From: Physocladia obscura
Lineage: Eukaryota > Chytridiomycota > Chytridiomycetes > Chytridiales > Chytriomycetaceae
Length of the DNA stretch: 26,764 nt
Assembly: GCA_027596945.1 (NCBI GenBank)
Contig: JADGJH010000056.1
Location: 1 to 26,764 of the forward strand
Direction of reading: 5' to 3'
In this document: positions 9,367-18,447 of the stretch, one piece after another
Layout of the letters: every line of letters starts with the position of its first letter
How positions within the stretch are numbered: the stretch's first letter is position 1
Program-made: the position numbers and the translations under genes
The notes under the pieces: generated by a model
Told to the model about the DNA's origin: nothing
Seen by the model: only the letters and a program-made list of their open reading frames with translations
Database searches by the model: none

Positions 9367-11866
9367 TCAAACTCGGCTCACAATCAGCATTGCTTTTTGA
9401 AATGCGTGATGCCCCTTTTTCTGAATTCCAACGAACTCATCAGGAGGTTTCTCACTTTCTCCAGCTGCGGCTGCCGCAGAGGTAGTTGCAGTACCTCCAG
9501 CTCCTCCTTCCGCGCCGCTACTATCTTTTTGTGCAGCCGCAGCAGCCGCAGCAGCCGCCTCTTTTTCTTTTGCTGCTGCACCCTTCAACTCTGCCTTCCT
9601 GCACAAAAAGACAATTACATCAAATACATTCACACCCTCCCACAATGCAGCTCGGACTTCCACGACAGTAGGCTCGCCATCTTCACTCGTCTCGGTTCCG
9701 CCATTCAAAAGCACAGGTACAAGCGGTGTACGGTTTTGCCACACCTGGATACTATAATAGACACCGCGGTTCCCGTTGGCCAGGTAAAATCGGATTGGGA
9801 TTGTTGAGATTTTGTGGGGAATCGTCACAGCGTTGGCCCGCATTGTTTTAAGACCAGGTGCAACATTTATCACGAGGTTTTCCATCGGTAGTGGGATTTC
9901 AATATCTTTAATTGGCGGAGCTGTTTGCCTAAAAATTAAATAACAAAAACAACTGAAAAAAAAAATTATTTTTTTTGAGGCACCTTCAAGCAATATGGCC
10001 ATTTCCTTACTCCCTGCAGCCAAAAAAAGTTGGTTTGTATCCTTAGTGTTTGGAAGCTTGGCCCATTTCGGAACTTTGTTGAGATCAACTGGCATTGTTG
10101 GCCGAACCATTGGAGTCGTGTCTTTCACTTGCGACGAACGCGGGTGATTGGACGCGCGCGTTTCAGGGACAGAAACTTCCCCGACGTATGTAATCTTGGA
10201 ATACAAAATTAAAAACTTGTTTAAAAAAAATTAGAACCTTTTGAACTGATGGGGTTGCAGGTGAATCGGCGCTCTGCGCCGGCGGTAATTTTGGAACACG
10301 GCGCTCTCTGTCACGTCTGCTGCTATCCAAGACCTGCACATTAGCGCCACTCTTGTCAACCATAGCAACCGGTGTTTCCTATACCAAATAAATAAATTAA
10401 AAATTAAAAACTAAATAAAAAACAGCAAAAAACATTCACATTATTCAATAACCCTCGCCACTCAGGATTTTCGGGTTCAAAAGCCATATCCATTGCCGTC
10501 TGCCCCAACTTATTTTTTGCATACCGATCCGGCCGATTATTCCTCATCAATCTCCTTGCAGTATTAACTTTCCCAGCATATGCCGCCCACATGAGCGGTG
10601 TGCTTTCGTTAAAAGTATCGCGAATCTCCATGTCAGCTTTTTGGCCGACAAGAATATCAAGCATTTTTGCGCGCCCGAAAAACGACACGGCATGCAACGG
10701 TGCCCATTCGAATTCGACGCCGTCACCAACGTCAACGTTCGCGCGGCCCATGGTGTCGGGTGGGATCCGTAGCTGCAAGATTGCGCGCTCGAAGCCTTTC
10801 ACGTTGTTATCTTGAATGGCGCGGAATAGAACATCGATTTCACGTTTATGGATTGGTTTTCCGTCACGAGAAAGGATATAGTTTTCTGGGTGAGTTTCGT
10901 AGCTTGTTGTTGGCGTTGCTGTGTGCGATGGTTTTGATGAGTTTGTTGTAAGCTTTACGCGTGGTGTTGTTGAGTGGTGGTGGTGAAATAGGGAGGATGA
11001 AGAAGATTCGACAGCAGCGGTTGTGTACTGTGCTCGAACTTTGGCAACTTCGGCGTTAAAAACCTCCTGTTTTGTCAAATTTATTATTTGTATTTGTTGT
11101 GTTGTGAATTCCTAACCCAGAGTGTCTCGGCATCTTCGTAAATAAGCGAGCCTGGTGCGTTATAAGTTTTCGCATTTTCTATCATCAAGCGCATTTCGGC
11201 TTTCAAGTCCGCGATAGTGTTATATTTTCCGCCATTGATTTTTTGCTGGCAGAATGTTTTAGTTTATGGCTGTTTGTTGTATTAAATATAAATACCTGCA
11301 TAATATTCAACGCTGTCGGGTGTTGAATAAGAACATAATAATCCGGATATATTTGCGAATTAGGAAGTGCATTAAAAAGCGCCGCGAGGTTTCGACCACT
11401 ATTAAGCACGTTCAATATACGGCTATCGAAAAGAATAATAAAGCACTCACTCCTCCGCCGAATAATGCCGCACAGCCATCGTTAATCGAGTTAAAACGCC
11501 CTTCAATTCGGTTGCAGGAATCTCAAAATCGGGCTGCTTCCTTTTTTTTGAAGATGACGATACTGGGGCTAACGGGGAGTCATTTTGTTTACGCTTATTG
11601 AGTTCCGGTTGAGTAACGTCAGGGTTGTGGGCGGGAGCTTTTAGAATCAGTTTTGGCGGCGCGTGATGTTGGGTTGGCGTTGGAGTTTGGGAATGCTGTT
11701 TTGATTGATGGTGATGGTGGTGGTGTTGCGTAGATTGCTCATGAATTTCCTGCTGCTGTTGATGCTCTAGTTGCGCTGGTTGTGTTGACTGCGACGCCAA
11801 TGGTGCGGTTTTTAGTTTGAGTTTTAGCGTTGGAAGTGTCGGAGTTGTTAACGTTGAGTCTGCCAT
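9367..11866 (-). CDS. Bromodomain and ankyrin-repeat chromatin protein (RSC/polybromo-like)
   Basis: Seven exons are supported: 11866-11451, 11422-11296, 11245-11117, 11066-10440, 10378-10238, 10194-9984 and 9920-9367. Introns are 28, 50, 50, 61, 43 and 63 nt, all in phase, giving 734 aa. The N-terminus is low-complexity (Gln/His-rich, with LKLKLK and PPKLILK). A bromodomain follows at about 125-235, with YPDYYVLIQHP and the acetyl-lysine-binding Asn210 in KTYNAP. Ankyrin repeats lie at about 340-433 (APLHAVSFFGR, TPLMWAAYAGK). The C-terminal beta-rich region (about 552-670, ending EGVNVFDVIVF) resembles the C-terminal domain of fungal Rsc1/2/4-type proteins, then an Ala-rich tail. It probably reads acetylated histones within a remodelling complex in the nucleus. 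The start at 11866 gives a natural MADST N-terminus; an in-frame ATG at 12013 would add 49 coding-like residues. Confidence 0.85.
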
Positions 11867-12059
11867 TTTTTGCCACTTTGTTTTTTGAAAATCACTAAAA
11901 CATGAGCCAACCTGCGTGGTACGCACGACTTCGTTCGCAGCAATGACAGCCACCTTCCAGGCACCAATGCCGATTTGATTAATGTATTGTTGCAAGCTAC
12001 TGGCTTCCCACATGCATGTCCATGATATATTTTTTGTCTGTCCCCATTTCCTTGCATAG

Positions 12060-12854
12060 TAGGCTATGCCTGAATTGATTCAAAGTTTTTGAATTATAGA
12101 TTCAATGCACAAGCTGAATGCATGCGATTAGATAATAAAAGTTGAAGACCTTTACATCTAGTCTTTGTTAAATTGGATAAGAAAGTTTCGTTTATTTGAC
12201 AAGGACTAAGAAAATGGGTCATTTCTCTCATAAATATTCAAACAAGAAAATAAGAATATTTATAGGAAAATAGTTCACAATGAGCAACATATTAGGATTT
12301 ATTATGTGTTCAATTATTGAAAATAAACAAGAAGATTTTAACTTAAAATTATAACAAGTCTCAATGTGAACAGTTCAGAAGGAATCTGTCAATGCAGGAT
12401 TCAACAAAAGTTATGTTGTATGATTCCTGCCAGTACATCATCTGAATTGCTTTCATCTATTCCTTGTAGTGAATCCTCAGTTTTTTCTCTCCTATTGTTA
12501 CACACATCTGGTGTTGTATCGTGTTGCAATCTCCATTTATGACTGTATGTGGTAAGTAAATTGTATAATGGTAGCTTGAGAACATGCATAAGATTCCAGT
12601 AAGTTGTGGAAGAGTTGTAGAAGGGCTGCTGGTAGCTGTATCAGCTTGAGCCAACTAATTCAACACTGGATATCTTAGAAGGAAATGACAAGAGTTCGAG
12701 ACTGAAGTATGATAAGTAGTTGTAGTGAAAAGCTTAGAACTTAATGAAGACATCTTTTTATTTAAAATGAGCAATAATAAAATGACGGAAAGAGTTTGGA
12801 TTTAAATAGGTTTTGGAGTAGAAGAAAAAAGAATAAACAAGAATATAATACACT
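12060..12854. other. AT-rich intergenic block with degenerate coding-like frames
   Basis: No recognisable gene is seen. On the minus strand, between about 12750 and 12400, open stretches such as MSSLSSKLFTTTTYHTS, AQADTATSSPSTTLPQ and SHKWRLQHDTTPDVCNN lie in different frames with stops between them. This looks like decayed coding sequence rather than an intact gene, but no family could be named. Confidence 0.35.
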
Positions 12855-13500
12855 TCAAATAAGGATAGTTTGAAAGTGGTTGGAAAGCAGGTGTAAATCA
12901 CTTGAATTGTTTTTGAGTTCTTGAAAATAATAGAAGGCTGGAGAGCATTGTAGAAAATTCTTGAAGAAAATTGGATTGAACATCTAATTTACATCAATTT
13001 TAGCAGAATTCTCTCCTTTATTATTGATTTCCATTTCTAAAATTTCTTCATTGCAAAAATTGAAAACAGTCTTTAAAATAAATCTTGCCATTTTCCTCCA
13101 AACACAAAACTCTATTATTGCATTAATACAAAGCTTCTGCTTAATGATAGAAAGCAAGTCCACTGTTTCCTTTTCTTTTCTCCTTTTTTAAGCAATTTAA
13201 GTGTTTTTATTTCAATAAAGAGTGAATTCATTCTTCAATACAATTCAAATCTATCCTTACTTCAGTGCCTTGTGTTCTACGCATTCCCACCCTATTTTTT
13301 CCACTGTTAATCCAAGAGCTTTTGCTGATCTAACAGATTCCTCAGTGAATTATGCATTGATCCAGTATTGTTACATTGTGTGTCAGTTGTAGCTCAATTG
13401 CAAGAGGTGCTCCAAAAATTGCTTGTAGATCATTTTTCATGTCAGTACAGTTGATGCCATGTTGTTGTGAAAGTTCACTATGCTTTGTAGTGTACCACAT
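12855..13500 (-). CDS. Possible four-exon orphan gene in the AT-rich block
   Basis: A chain of coding-like segments can be joined with GT-AG introns and matching phase: 13500-13375, 13340-13261, 13182-12993 and 12959-12855 (introns 34, 78 and 33 nt). The donor at 13260 (GTAAGG) is strong. The result is 166 aa beginning MWYTTKHSELSQQHG, with GLTVEKIGWECVEHK, CVWRKMARFILKTVFNF and CSPAFYYFQELKNNSS. It is rich in Lys, Ile, Asn, Cys and Trp, with no recognised domain. The frame is also open a few codons upstream of 13500, after a CTAAC branch-like site and an AG at about 13522, so further 5' exons may exist. Such joins can arise by chance in AT-rich DNA. Confidence 0.35.
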
Positions 13501-13609
13501 CTTGTATGTAAGGTCCAAGACTTATATCTTAATGTTAGATTTAGAAATAAAATATGTTTTACAAACTGTATATATGAAAAAATATGAAGTTTATTTCATT
13601 CACAGCAAA

Positions 13610-13809
13610 AATCAAGAATTGGGATTAAATGTTCCACCTTTGTCTATCACATTTGAATAATTTCTTTTGCTAAGAAATTGGTTTTTAATCAATATTGAGG
13701 TATAAGAATTGAGACACAAAAGTTTTATTTTGAGGCACAGAATTGAGCATTTAAAGCAATTCTATAAGCAATTGAGTGTCACAAAAATTAAACAATCAAG
13801 AATTGGGAT
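13610..13809. repeat. 16-bp direct repeat pair
   Basis: AATCAAGAATTGGGAT occurs exactly at 13610-13625 and 13794-13809, 184 bp apart, with weaker similarity extending beyond both copies (each is followed by a TCACATT-containing stretch). It may be an old local duplication inside the decayed AT-rich block. Confidence 0.6.
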
Positions 13810-14084
13810 GAACACTTTTTGTGTATATGGCAGGTTTGGATCTTTCACATTGTCAAACATGTCACTCCACCCAATTAATGGCTTGTAGAATGATATGCTG
13901 CTCAGATATCCATTAGTAATTTATATACCTCTGGATTTTGGTCTATTAACTCATTCAAGTTAAGAGCTTGGGCCATAGTAAAAAAGTTTGCGCAGAAGCT
14001 GACTTGTGAACATTCCCTCAAACACATGAGATGTGAGAAATTGAACTATAATTAACAACATCCCGCTTTTTTTTTCAAACTTAC

Positions 14085-14106
14085 ACTCACAGTTTACTCA
14101 CAGTTT
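14085..14106. repeat. Two tandem copies of an 11-bp unit
   Basis: ACTCACAGTTT is repeated twice directly before a short plus-strand reading frame (ATG 14129). It is a minor tandem duplication with no known role. Confidence 0.7.
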
Positions 14107-14128
14107 AGTAGGTAATAAAATTAAAATT

Positions 14129-14275
14129 ATGGCAGAAATCAAGGAATTGCTCTTAGGTCTTCAAACAAACAGAAAACTCATTTTTGAAGAAGAACTAGTG
14201 AGACAAATAGGAAATATTGATGGACACAATAAATACCATAAATATACATACATATTTATAATTTGTTTTTTATAA
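14129..14275 (+). CDS. Short hypothetical reading frame, 48 codons
   Basis: ATG at 14129 begins a charged, protein-like stretch (MAEIKELLLGLQTNRK, then FEEELVRQIGNIDGHNK) that degenerates into AT-rich hydrophobic codons before the TAA at 14273-14275. The first 36 residues have normal composition, so this may be the first exon of a small or decayed gene. A CATAAATATAC segment follows, but no convincing donor and downstream exon were found. The product is unknown. Confidence 0.25.
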   Translation: MAEIKELLLGLQTNRKLIFEEELVRQIGNIDGHNKYHKYTYIFIICFL

Positions 14276-14841
14276 TAGACTTTATTTGCTCCAATATTGA
14301 CTTATCATCTATTACTATTCTTACAATAAAATAATGTTATATTTATAACTATGTTTATAATATAGTATAATGAATTCTCATTTTTTTAAAATATATTTCT
14401 TTTGTTTATCAGAAAAATACAATTCAAATCACATATTGATGTAAATTAGATTATTTTTTCTTTCCAGAATAATTTCAAGCCTTCTATCATTTTCAATATT
14501 CAAAGCAATTCAAACAATTTCCAAGCAATTTTTAACAATTAAAAACAGTGAAACCCACTGTAGCATTACAAATAATCCTAAAAACTGATGACTTGTAGTG
14601 CTGATAACCCAATCCTAAAGGTCCCCAACTATACTCAACAGGAAAAAAAGGTGACAGTGACAGCCAAGGAGAAAGAGTGAGCAATGAAAAAAAGAAGGAT
14701 AGATGATAGAGGAAAGAGAGAATATTGAGTTTGAGAATAGGAATAAAGGTGGCTTTTTGCTGGATGTTTTAATCAGTTACGTGTTTTTTTGAATAGTTTA
14801 TTTTACATTCAAACAGTGATATTTGAAATGAATTAAGACAA

Positions 14842-15801
14842 TCACAAAATTTGTTCAGCAGCCTCATTTTTCCAAAATAGCATTGCTTGTGAAAGATCTC
14901 TTCTCACATACAAGACAACTGATGGTGTGACACAGACATCGAATGTTAAAAATATGATTGAGATATCGTAAAAAATAGCATTTGGATCAAAGTTGGGTCC
15001 CGCCACCCAGCCTGCAAGTTCGTAGAAAAAGAAAGGAATATAGCAAATGATCAAACTTCCTGATATTATGACGCTTTTTACAAGAATTTGACGTTCGAGC
15101 TTCAAACGAGTCATTCGAAGCTCCTCCTTGTCAACCGCATCTGCGTTGTGTTCACCAAGAAAATATGCAACAAGATTGGGGTTGCGTTGAAATTGCTTTG
15201 TGCAGTAGGAAAATGTCCAAATATAGAGACTGAGCATACATCCAATGGTCACAATATACGAAAATCCAGTAATCACAAACCAGATGGCTTTTTGAGGTTG
15301 TGTTGAGGGTCGGAATCCATCAGAACTAGGCTGTTGTTAAACATGGTTTTGTTAGTTTTCATTTGAGAGTTAAACGAAGCTCACGGTTGTTGCAAATATA
15401 GCCACAATCAAGACACAAAATATGCCAATAACGACAGCAAATGTTGAGTAAATAATATTTGAATAGTGGATGTCTTTGATTTGAATGAACCTCTCAATTG
15501 CCAGCAACAAGTTCAAGCCAAACAGGCCAATAACAACAATATTTGAGAACCCGGCGATCACATTACCAAACACGTACACAACATTGAACAAGACAAGCGC
15601 AGTGATAAGTACCCGTCCGAGCGCCCACACAAATATCGTTACAATTAATGCCGCCGTGATTTTGTCGATGCGGGTTTGGAGCAATCGGCGGTGATCGCCA
15701 AGGATGGCCATCAGAATCCAACCATTGAAGACAGCCCCCACGGCGTAAATACACAGGAGTGTGTAGATGACCCACATGTGGCCAACTCCTGCTAAACCCA
15801 T
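14842..15801 (-). CDS. Seven-transmembrane receptor, class-A (rhodopsin) GPCR-like
   Basis: Two exons, 15801-15385 and 15330-14842, are joined in phase over a 54-nt intron (15384-15331), giving 301 aa. Seven hydrophobic segments are visible, including VIYTLLCIYAVGAVFNGWIL (TM1), IGLFGLNLLLAIERF (end of TM3), SVIISGSLIICYIPFFFYEL (TM6) and FLTFDVCVTPSVVLYVRRDL (TM7). IERF sits where DRY occurs. TPSVVLYVRRDL occupies the NPxxY plus helix-8 position, and the TM6 Pro is present. There is no Lys in TM7 at an obvious retinal position, so it is not an opsin by this reading. The ligand is unknown. The C-tail is short (LSQAMLFWKNEAAEQIL). The frame is open upstream to 15951 without stops, but 15801 starts just before TM1. 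Confidence 0.8.
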
Positions 15802-16212
15802 TTTTCTAACTTGACTTTTGCAAAATGAAATTTTTTTCAATTTTTTAGGTGTCTTTAAGAGCTGACACGTGCTGTTCACACGCTTATGGGAGATTTTGAT
15901 GGCACGCTCTTGCCTTTTTTTGTCTTTAATTCGTGTATAACGGACAAACAATTGCTCGTATATTTATATTGAAACAAACAAGAGAATTGCAAACCAAGAG
16001 AAGCATGATTAGAACGACGTACCGCTAGATTCACAATAAAGGGTAGTACGAAGTCCAACTGGAAGAGTAACGCAGCCGTCGCATAAAGCAGCACGATGAA
16101 ACCAGTTGAACACACGAAATTAATGGTCTGGCAACATCATTCTTGACAGCGAAGCTAATTCTCTGCGTGATTTTGTTGAGGAAATGGATTTATACCTGTG
16201 ACCAAATCGCTA
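15802..16212. other. Region upstream of the receptor gene
   Basis: The receptor's promoter is expected here. A hydrophobic minus-strand frame at about 16115-16020 (SFIVLL-type: STGFIVLLYATAALLFQLDF) ends near a GTACGT donor-like site at about 16022. It could be an upstream receptor exon encoding a signal-like segment, but no ATG precedes it in frame and no join in phase was established. Confidence 0.3.
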
Positions 16213-16385
16213 CTAACTCGTCATCATTTGCAGTTTTTTAACCGTTTTGTGTTTGGTCACAAATCTCAAAACATGAATTTGGATTTGCCCCTTGCAAGCA
16301 TGTCGATTTTCAATTTTGCAATCGTGGATAACACGAAAAAATTTATGCCCGAATATCTTTTGAGCAGCAGCTTCAAACAATTCTC
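16213..16385 (-). CDS. Terminal exon of an unidentified gene cut by the assembly gap
   Basis: On the minus strand a 3' splice site (AATTTCAG at 16393-16386) opens an exon that reads without stops for about 57 codons to TAG at 16215-16213. It contains LFEAAAQKIFGHKFFRVIHD, KGQIQIHVLRFVTKHK and KLQMMTS. An upstream coding-like stretch at about 16470-16405 (GARKRNLNKKRISILC) abuts the gap. The composition is protein-like, but no family is recognised. Any remaining 5' exons would lie in or beyond the 10-N gap at 16510-16519. Confidence 0.35.
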
Positions 16386-16509
16386 CTGAAATTAATTCCT
16401 GCAGTCACAACACAAGATGGATATCCGTTTCTTGTTCAGATTTCTTTTTCGCGCGCCGATCAGTCCTGAGGTGGCATAATTAAAACTTTAATTATTGATG
16501 ATAAATAAC

Positions 16510-16519
16510 NNNNNNNNNN
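16510..16519. other. Assembly gap (10 N)
   Basis: Ten undetermined bases mark a join between two contigs. The sequence on its right side is a homopolymer-rich stretch typical of a low-quality contig end, so order and distance across the gap should not be trusted. Confidence 0.98.
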
Positions 16520-16612
16520 GTTTTAATGGGGAAAAAAAAAAAAAAATTTTAAGGAAAAAGGAATTTTAAAAAAAAAAAATTTTTTTATATATAAAAAAAA
16601 AAAAAAAAAAAT
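16520..16612. repeat. Low-complexity A/T run next to the gap
   Basis: A run of long poly-A and poly-T blocks with a few G residues. Similar sequence closes the window at 26649-26708. It is more likely an assembly or read-end artefact than genomic structure. Confidence 0.7.
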
Positions 16613-16740
16613 CGAAACTGGTAACAAGTAATAATATCAGGCTTTTACTGTCTAAAAATATCATTTTGATGATTTTAAGTCGATGGTAATGGTATTTTTT
16701 TATCAGTCTTAGAGACTTCCACTCCAATTTATTGAGAAAT

Positions 16741-16958
16741 ATGGTAAAGAGATATCTCAATAAAATTGGGCTTCCAACGGATTTCAATGGTACTAAACCT
16801 ACGCAGAAGGGTAGCACCATGATTACTCCTCGGACAATACACGGAGCGAGAAAAAGAAAGGAGGCACACAAATGAATGTTAGCAGAAAAAGGCTGCGTAG
16901 ATGGACATCTGATATTGAAATGAAACGACAAAAAATGGAGAGAATGTGTGTGGGATGA
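16741..16958 (+). CDS. Two overlapping short basic reading frames
   Basis: The first frame (16741-16875, 44 aa, MVKRYLNKIGLPTDFNG and on) contains KGSTMITPRTIHGARK. The second frame (16872-16958, 28 aa, MNVSRKRLRRWTSDIEMK and on) starts on an ATGA that overlaps the first stop. The first frame is also open upstream to an AG at about 16706 (LRDFHSNLLRN). The ITPR..H.A segment recalls the last part of a histone fold (H2A or H2B type), but the match is short and weak. A single-base change would fuse the two frames. They could be remnants of one gene or a chance find near a contig end. Confidence 0.25.
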
Positions 16959-17246
16959 ATTTTGAAAATTTGAAAATTACTCTCTTCATCAAATTCAACA
17001 AATAAATATTCGAACAACCTGAAATTGTTGGCATTGTATTTGGCCCATATTGAAATTCTTGACTCTTATAAAGACCTCGTAAATGAGTCGCTCAGAAATT
17101 TAATGCTGAAAGTTGGGGCAAAAGTTGTGCGTAAATTTTATTGAGATATTTTGATGTTGAACACAAAATATTTGGGCAAATTTTTTTTGTTAGTGCCGTG
17201 ATCTAGAACACAGTGCTTTGAGAGCTATTTTCTGACTCGTGAAACT

Positions 17247-18332
17247 ATGATGAAGCCAGCTCAAAAGCCACCAGATATTCTCCCAAAAATCATTTCAGAA
17301 GCTCTACAAAAGCAACCAGCGTCAAAACCAACCTTGTCGATTTCGGATCTTGAACGACTACTGCGTGAAGGGATTCTATTAACCGACAACACATTGCGGC
17401 AAAGACCTCTCGAAACAATATTAACAGTAAATTCACATATTCCGCAAAAGAACCCATTGACATCCTACATATCACGTGCAGATCCAATTCGTGTCAAATT
17501 AGCAAAAACGCCAAAATTTTTGCATCTTCAAGAGCACGCGAAAGCAACTGGTGATAAACGGTTTGGATACGGCCCGTTCTACCACCCGGCGTATTTTCCA
17601 ACAAGATTGAATACGCCGTATATTCCAGTGAACCAGCAACACTTACCACGGATCGATACGTCCATTCATCCACGAAACAGCGATCCTGTGCACGATCCGA
17701 TTGAAAAACGTAGCGAATTTTATGAAGAGTCGGTAGCAGGAACGCGATGGTTATTACAAAATCTGCAGTATACGCCGCCGCAGAAATTGCCAGATATTTA
17801 TTTGTTCCCGGAAGTGCTTGAGGTGTACAAGAAAGGGTTGTACAATTGGGCGACTGGATATGTCGGATTAGCGAACACTGAATGTAGTGTCGAGGCAGTG
17901 AAGTCGAACGCGAAAATAAAACCAAGTGAGAATATTATGGTGGGGACGAAAGGCAAAGAAAAAAAGCAATTGAAGGGATTGTCGAAAATCTGGCGTGAGT
18001 CTCTTCAGACTGAGATCTGTATCACAAAAAATTATCCACCAGGCTCTTTAAAAACTCCAAAAATTACTCCTCTTCCGCCATCTCTCATATGTCTGCCGAA
18101 ATCAAAAATTCTTATCAAAACCGTTCCACTTAAAGTATACACTCCGGAAAAGATCCCCGACGCGCAAACTCAGTCAAAGTTATTTGTGGCAGCATTTGCC
18201 GGGTGTTCGAGTCCGCTGGTTCATAGCTCGGCAGGTGGGAATTGTGAGAAACCGTCAAGAAACGGAAAAAAAATCAAACTAGTGGTAGTCGGAAATGCAG
18301 GCAATGTAAATTCGCCAAAAATTATTTTTTGA
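17247..18332 (+). CDS. Hypothetical protein, 361 aa, single exon
   Basis: A long uninterrupted frame begins MMKPAQKPPDILPKI and ends at TGA 18330-18332. Codon usage and composition are clearly protein-like; it is rich in Pro and Lys and has no signal peptide or membrane segment. An N-terminal amphipathic part (SDLERLLREGILLTDN) is followed by an aromatic/proline-rich middle (FGYGPFYHPAYFPTRLN) and a central helical part (YEESVAGTRWLLQNLQY, YKKGLYNWATGYVGL). The C-terminal third is basic and low in order. It is not recognised. It is one of the few genes here without introns. The start could be either of the two adjacent Met codons. Confidence 0.75.
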   Translation: MMKPAQKPPDILPKIISEALQKQPASKPTLSISDLERLLREGILLTDNTLRQRPLETILTVNSHIPQKNPLTSYISRADPIRVKLAKTPKFLHLQEHAKATGDKRFGYGPFYHPAYFPTRLNTPYIPVNQQHLPRIDTSIHPRNSDPVHDPIEKRSEFYEESVAGTRWLLQNLQYTPPQKLPDIYLFPEVLEVYKKGLYNWATGYVGLANTECSVEAVKSNAKIKPSENIMVGTKGKEKKQLKGLSKIWRESLQTEICITKNYPPGSLKTPKITPLPPSLICLPKSKILIKTVPLKVYTPEKIPDAQTQSKLFVAAFAGCSSPLVHSSAGGNCEKPSRNGKKIKLVVVGNAGNVNSPKIIF

Positions 18333-18447
18333 AAACTGAAAAAATGCAGAGATAAAAAAAACTGGTTTATTGTGGCCACCTGGGCAAATCAATGCAAATT
18401 CATTTGCAAAACTATTTTATTCAGTTTGTTTTTTTTGCAAATTATTA

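Larger units (their letters stand above)
13501..14841. other. AT-rich block upstream of the orphan gene, with coding remnants
   Basis: This 1.3-kb stretch has no intact known gene. Minus-strand coding-like pieces lie at 14045-13900 (CLRECSQVSFCANFFTMAQ, then LNLNELIDQNPEVYKLL) and, in another frame, at 13920-13780 (SFYKPLIGWSDMFDNV, then PNLPYTQKVFIPILD). A one-base change near 13905 would join them. A short plus-strand frame lies at 14129-14275. From 14280 to 14840 only AT-rich sequence with purine runs is seen; it includes the 3' flank of the receptor gene. Confidence 0.4.

Noticed and set aside
9289..9807. 172-codon plus-strand frame with Cys/Ser/Phe-rich sequence
   Set aside because: It is the complement of the Ala/Glu/Lys-rich tail and the C-terminal domain of the bromodomain protein; its composition is that of an antisense shadow.
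11690..11760. Simple repeat of GTGGTG/CTGCTG type, possible microsatellite
   Set aside because: It is the coding sequence of the His- and Gln-rich N-terminus of the bromodomain protein, imperfect and in frame; no separate repeat feature is needed.
12661..12720. GAGTTCGAGACTG as a possible tRNA B box
   Set aside because: No matching A box, acceptor stem or anticodon arm could be placed around it.
13376..13660. 94-codon plus-strand frame in the AT-rich block
   Set aside because: The opposite strand gives phase-consistent exons with better composition; the plus frame is rich in Cys, Tyr and Ile, as expected of an antisense reading.
15370..15951. Longer N-terminus of the receptor from 15951
   Set aside because: The added 50 residues are basic and AT-rich, with a TTAG acceptor-like site near 15805; the Met at 15801 sits directly before TM1.
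16566..16931. 121-codon minus-strand frame beside the gap
   Set aside because: A large part translates poly-A/T low-complexity sequence into Phe/Ile/Lys runs; the plus strand has the better short frames.
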